A stretch of 64,000 nucleotides of DNA, from NCBI GenBank assembly GCA_943735955.1, contig OX030955.1, positions 15,199,083 to 15,263,082 of the forward strand, written 5' to 3'. This document shows, one piece after another, positions 59,839-64,000 of this stretch (its first letter is position 1; each line of letters begins with the position of its first letter). This DNA is from Piscicola geometra (taxonomy: Eukaryota > Annelida > Clitellata > Hirudinida > Piscicolidae). Both the position numbers and the translations under genes were made by a program. Below the pieces are notes generated by a model. The model searched no databases, had not been told where the DNA came from, and was given only the letters and a program-made list of their open reading frames with translations.

Positions 59839-60092
59839 CAAGACAATGAAAGGAGTGACGGTCGAGAGATAAATCCAATGATAATGATCATCACATTATG
59901 CCGAGTACAAGTAATACAGATCGGAGCATAAATGCTAATAGCAGTAAGGACGACACGGAGGTGTCTTCAAATGATGATAGCAATGACAGTTTTGATAGTA
60001 GAGCAATGGAAAAAAGTAATGGCAGTGCTTCAATGTCGAAATGCGGGAGTATAAGAAAATACCCAGCTGATGCCAAAATTTGGTCATGAAAA
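59671..60092 (+). pseudogene. piggyBac transposase N-terminal remnant
   Basis: SRRFSAEEAIKTNL then, after a shift, EESSDESSEDNGMSDYEEAS, is the usual acidic start of piggyBac transposases (RRLTAEEALxxLxEESSDE). It runs into an (ATC)n expansion at 59805-59836, read as poly-Ser, then a stop. The following acidic Asn/Ser/Asp-rich frame at 59898-60089 is probably more of the same region. Confidence 0.7.
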
Positions 60093-60094
60093 GG

Positions 60095-60208
60095 GTTTGG
60101 TGTAAGCGCTGTGCAAGATCCAGTGACAAAAAAAGATGTTCAATGTGCAGCAAACCTGCATGCAGAAAACATTCAAAGTTTACATGCTTTAGTTGTACAG
60201 ACAAATGA
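60095..60208 (+). pseudogene. piggyBac C-terminal Cys-rich domain
   Basis: VWCKRCARSSDKKRCSMCSK followed by PACRKHSKFTCFSC and a TGA: the CxxC...CxxC...CxxH...CxxC cross-brace domain that binds piggyBac ends. It lies almost directly after the N-terminal region, so the ~400-residue DDD catalytic core was deleted. This domain itself is intact. Confidence 0.85.
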
Positions 60209-60297
60209 CATTATTAAGACATTTTTGTTAAAAACTTTCTTCAAGTTTTAAAACCATAAGTCGATGTTTTAAAAATGTAAACTTATAACGTGTATAT

Positions 60298-61852
60298 GTG
60301 TAGACTAAAGGTCGGACTGGGTACCCGATTTGACCGGGTACCCGCGGGTACCACGGGACTCCCGCGGGAACGGGAATGAAAATTAATTTCGGGACGGGAA
60401 AAGTCGGGAACCGGGAATAGGTTTTCGGGACGGAAACGGGAATCAAAATTCAAATCGGGAACGGAAAAAACAGGAACGGGAATCAACTTTTAAATCGGGA
60501 ACGGGAAAAACGGGAACAGGAATCAAACGGGAAAAAAGGGAAAAAGTTATTGGGATTAGATTCTTTGAAAATGATTTTTCAGCAAACTTCTAACTATGGA
60601 AATCTCTATTTCATCGATAATCCGTACTTAAAAGAAGTATTAAATGCGATATAAATGTATAACGAAGTCGTCATTACATTGCCAACGTCAAAATCTCCAA
60701 CACTACATTTGAAGTTGTCCAAAGATAAGGGAGATTAGAACAAATGGGTGATGATGAAAACTTTTCAAGTTAAATCAAAACGGTCAGTTATATTATTTTT
60801 ATTTTATAAATTAATACTTTGAATTTGAATGATTAATTTCCAAATGATTGCTCAGTTGATCATTTCGAAAAAAAAGATGCCCATGGATCTTATTCATGAC
60901 AGCATGTCTGTTGCATCCCCAGTATGAAAGAATAATAAGAAAAAAGTTTGGGATAGAAAAGAAATAAATACCGTGACTTACATTAGAGAAAATTTAACTC
61001 TATTTTGTACAGCCAGACCAAGCTGCAGTGCCGTTGAGAAAAAAACAAATGATGGTTATTTAGACACTTTATGTTTGTTTTTATAACGTAAAAATTATAA
61101 TAAAATTATTATACTATCAAATTTTACGAATGATTTTATATTTGCAGTTGTGGAGAATAACAATGTTGTCAAAAAACGTATATCTAACATTTATGCAGAA
61201 TTAATAATAATGAACGAAGAAAAAAATTCAGAAGAGGATGAATTGTACAAACATTCACAATTACGTCCCAACAAAATGGAAGATTATAAAGATGTTTAAT
61301 TTTATTGGAGTAAAATAAGAAATGTTCCAATACTACAAAAAGTAGCCAAAATTATGTTTAGTAAACTTGCAAGTTATATTCTCTGTGAACGGAATTTTTT
61401 AAACATGTGGTCGTTTAACTTAAGACCCAAAATTATCTCATTTGAAAGCTAAAACTCTTGACGGTTTAACCCGTGTGAAAAGCAATAAAGACTTGATTGA
61501 ATTACTCAAAAACAATGACTAAATTAAATACTTTCATTCCAATAAATATTTGAATTTTAAATCGTGTTTTTTTATTTTACTAAAAGAATTATTCTCTGAC
61601 TTTCAAATAATTAATTGTAAGAAATTTTAGAACTAGCAAGTTTGGGACTAGTGAAAACAGCAGTCAAAATGAATAAAAAACAAAAAACTTTCAGGAACGG
61701 GTCGGGACGGGAAAAAAATTTCGGGAACGGGACGGGACGGGAATCAAAATTCTGATGTCCCATCGGGAACGGGACGGGACGGGAACAAAAAATTCGGGAA
61801 CGGGACGGGACCGGGAATGAAAAATCGTCCATGTCCGACCTCTAGTGTAAAC
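60298..61852 (+). mobile_element. hAT transposon nested in piggyBac
   Basis: 1,539 bp (60306-61844) with ends TAAAGGTCGGAC and, inverted, TAGAGGTCGGAC. It is flanked by 8-bp GTGTAGAC (60298-60305) and GTGTAAAC (61845-61852), a hAT-sized target duplication with one mismatch. Both subterminal zones (60315-60550, 61690-61825) are packed with CGGGAACGGGA-type repeats, pointing inward. The interior holds a transposase remnant. Confidence 0.85.
61297..61522 (+). pseudogene. hAT transposase C-terminal (dimerisation) remnant
   Basis: FYWSKIRNVPILQKVAKIMF, then SKLASYILCERNF, corresponds to the hAT dimerisation region (W-x...YPxLxxLAxxxLS...SSxxxERxFS). An LDGLTRVKSNKDLIELLKNN ending follows after a shift. 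The catalytic domain upstream is only represented by short acidic open pieces near 61150-61300. The element cannot move by itself. Confidence 0.7.
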
Positions 61853-62189
61853 CTTGTGACGCGAAATGACGTCATGGACATCATTATGCCGACATACCTG
61901 TTAGTATTTTGTGAACAGAGTGAACATTAATAAATATTTTAAACGTAGTTTTTATACAACTTTTTAAAATCTTTGTTTTCTGAAACTTCTATCTTGGGGT
62001 CTTTTTGAGCCTATCCATCCTCAGTCTAAGCAAAATGTACCGTTGTTCTAGGGTTGAAGAGAAATTATTAGTTTGCAAATTATGCATGAATGCGAACTAA
62101 ATTTGGGTTTGTGGGTGAACTCATTATAATTTATTTTTAAAATCTCATCTAGTGAAGAAATGCTCTAAACATATTTTTCAAGATACATG

Positions 62190-62330
62190 ACTAGTGTAAT
62201 TCAGCCTTGACCATGAAAAAAGCGACAACTGGAGTAGCTGGGCTGAAACTCTGCTACCTGCTGCTGAATAGAATCATCCAGAATTGAACTGAAAACGGAT
62301 ACAAGGGAAACAACATGTATTCCACTTTCC
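62190..62330 (-). pseudogene. Protein-coding relic, repeat family copy 2
   Basis: On the minus strand, TTCAATTCTGGATGAT...CAGAGTTTCAG matches 45390-45470 closely. The reading SSILDD...IQQQVAEFQP-SYS...FFHG parallels SSILDD...IQKQLAEFQS...LFHG. It sits about 130 bp outside the right end of the piggyBac. Confidence 0.55.
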
Positions 62331-63115
62331 TATTCAAACTGATTCATGGGTGCTTCAAATAATTGAGAAACTTTTAAAAAATAACTTGAATTATTATTAA
62401 AATTATTATTTATTTAGCGTTCGCCAAAGATTCAATTAGTAAAATAGTCCGCATGCGCAACATTGCCTTTCTTAAAAAAAAATTGAAATTAAGAAATGTT
62501 TAAGCCCATTATGCCAGCAGTATATATTTTAATAATATAATTAAGCTTTTCTCAGTTTTGAGCATTACAAAAATGAAATTGAAAAGTGAAACTTAAATTT
62601 GTCAAAAAACATTTCCGAATATTTTGTTTTGGTACCCTACTATTTAGTCAACTATAAAATTTTTGTTGAAAGATTGAAAAATAAATAAAACTTTAAACAT
62701 TTTTAGAGTTTTTTTGTGAACAGTTTAACTTTTTTAAATTCTATTTTTGTAAGAAACGGACTTTATTTTGTAAGTTTTCTTTTCTTCTTTTAAATTTTCT
62801 CTGTTCAAGACTATATTGTTATAATGATTAATTGCTTTCTGACTTTGAAACTTGAAATTTTTAATTCATTAAATATGCAAAAATAAATTTATACGGCCAC
62901 TTTTACCTCATACTTTATGCAAACATCCTTTCTCTTTGATTCAACCACTCTAGACTTGATATCTCGCCCACCAAACAATATCTATACTATAGATAGTCTA
63001 TAGATTTAGACAGCTTCTGACTTTTTCAAATGTACATTTATTTTTTCTATTTACATTTTTTTTGTGTTTTTGAAAATTCACAATCAAAGTTTAATCAGAA
63101 CTTCTTTTTTTTCAG
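62331..63115. other. Intron 13 end
   Basis: AT-rich, nothing recognised until the exon 14 pyrimidine tract. Confidence 0.5.
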
Positions 63116-63215
63116 AACTCCAATATCACAGTCTACAAGCAAATGTGGAGTTTCATGAAGTCATCAGACCCTAGTATTTTTGTCAAAAAGACCGAGCTTG
63201 GAGTTGAAAAAGTGG
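63116..63215 (+). CDS. GRIA-like: GluA-like exon 14 (S2; last exon in window)
   Basis: A pyrimidine tract and TTTTCAG precede NSNITVYKQMWSFMKSSDPS, then IFVKKTELGVEKV, matching AMPA [20 protein letters not shown] and TAEGVARV. The donor is placed at 63216 (GTAAAT), leaving one base over; GTGGGT at 63212 is an alternative. The remaining S2, M4 and C-terminus are not in the window. Confidence 0.88.
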
Positions 63216-64000
63216 GTAAATTATTTATTATCAATTTTAATATTGGTTTGAAAATGTTGTCTTTAATATAAAACGTGGTTACAAATAATAAAGAAATTTT
63301 CACATTTTAGTTTCAATTTTAAAAAAAGACTTAAAGTAGTTTACTCGAACTGAATTCAACTTTTTCAAAGAAAATATTTAAATTTACATTTTTGCTTATA
63401 AAATGTAAGTTAAATGCTAGTTATTTATTTGGAAAATCTCGCTACGTTTGTTTGCTCACTATTTAGAAAAAAGTAGGCAAATAATCGAATTTTTTTTCCA
63501 AAAGCTGACACTTTATATTTTTTATAACTGTAATCTTAGTTTTTAGACTAGCATGAAACTCATTTTAACTCGGGTTCAAAAAGAGAAAAATACTTATACC
63601 AATTAATCTTTTAAATAAGTTCACAAATATAATTATTTTTTAAAATACATTTTATTCATATTTTTGGTTCTTTAATGTATTTGCGCTAAGTTGGTTTTTT
63701 TATGAAAAACTTGCACATTGATTGGAAGATTATATCGTTTTAAATATATATGAAGTTTATAATACCATTTCTTCCATATTTAAAGCTTCCAGGTGCGCAC
63801 ATTACATCTTCATCAATCCATACCTTGTTTTTGATAATAGATATTTTAAAACAAGACTAAAAAGCCCAAAACTATGATTGAAGTTTTTTGTGTGAATAAT
63901 CTCCAATCTACTTTTTTTAATTCAATTGTTTAATAAAGTTTTTCTTTATCTATGAATTTTAAATTTTTAGTGGAAGCTTCAAACACTTTAGATCTTAACT
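63216..64000. other. Start of intron 14
   Basis: AT-rich. An acceptor-like TTTTTAG at 63964-63970 is followed by an open 30 bp that does not match the next expected receptor segment. Confidence 0.5.

Larger units (their letters stand above)
58999..62053 (+). mobile_element. piggyBac-like element, internally deleted, carrying a nested hAT
   Basis: Begins CCCTAGAGCGATGG after TTAA (58995-58998) and ends TTCTAGGG before TTGA (62054-62057), the expected TTAA target with one change. Both ends carry a GACCCCA motif. The + strand encodes piggyBac N- and C-terminal pieces without the catalytic core between them. A hAT element occupies 60306-61844, so the piggyBac itself is about 1.5 kb. A relic of the same family is at 40540-41065. 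Confidence 0.85.

Noticed and set aside
63971..64000. Next receptor exon at the window edge
   Set aside because: The 30 bp after TTTTTAG translate to residues unlike the expected KYAYLLEST-type segment.

Overview
The window is eukaryotic, very AT-rich and almost entirely intronic. Fourteen exons on the + strand, each with GT/AG borders and matching phases, join into most of one AMPA-type ionotropic glutamate receptor (GluA/GRIA-like) gene: amino-terminal domain (ATD) from about 4 kb, ligand-binding half S1 from 43.3-54.5 kb, M1, pore loop and M3 at 54.5-56.7 kb, and the first part of S2 up to 63.2 kb. The signal-peptide exon was not found. The rest of S2, the flip/flop region, M4 and the C-tail lie past the right edge. 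Long introns dense in LINE, hAT and piggyBac relics suggest an invertebrate, perhaps a lophotrochozoan such as a leech or mollusc, but the species cannot be fixed from sequence alone.

Layout. 1-3,962: AT-rich with one TATA-type promoter candidate. 3,963-7,624: first two visible exons. 7,625-22,260: a 14.6-kb intron holding two direct copies of an old segmental duplication (8.3-11.3 kb and 16.0-19.5 kb), separated by an (ATC)n array, a LINE scrap, a MITE and a nearly full-length antisense LINE (LINE-1, 12.3-16.0 kb). 22,458-36,464: a 14-kb intron with a tRNA-derived SINE, pieces of a CR1/Jockey-type LINE apparently split by a TIR-bounded insertion, huge (CCCA)n and (AATC)n arrays, and a cluster of small coding-like pieces including a 43-residue signal-peptide-like ORF. 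36,465-46,589: six exons (exons 4-9) with piggyBac and LINE relics. 46,590-54,078: an AT-rich satellite followed by a sense LINE copy (LINE-2). 54,079-56,706: the membrane core of the receptor with very short introns. 56,707-63,115: an antisense LINE fragment, then a hAT element nested inside an internally deleted piggyBac. 63,116-63,215: last visible exon.

The receptor has several departures from the textbook AMPA plan: a ~70-residue insertion in the ATD, a ~90-residue Asn/Ser-rich M1-pore linker, a genomically encoded Gln at the Q/R site, and Gly in place of the conserved acidic residue four positions further on. All transposon ORFs seen are damaged, although the reverse-transcriptase part of LINE-1 is open over 588 codons.
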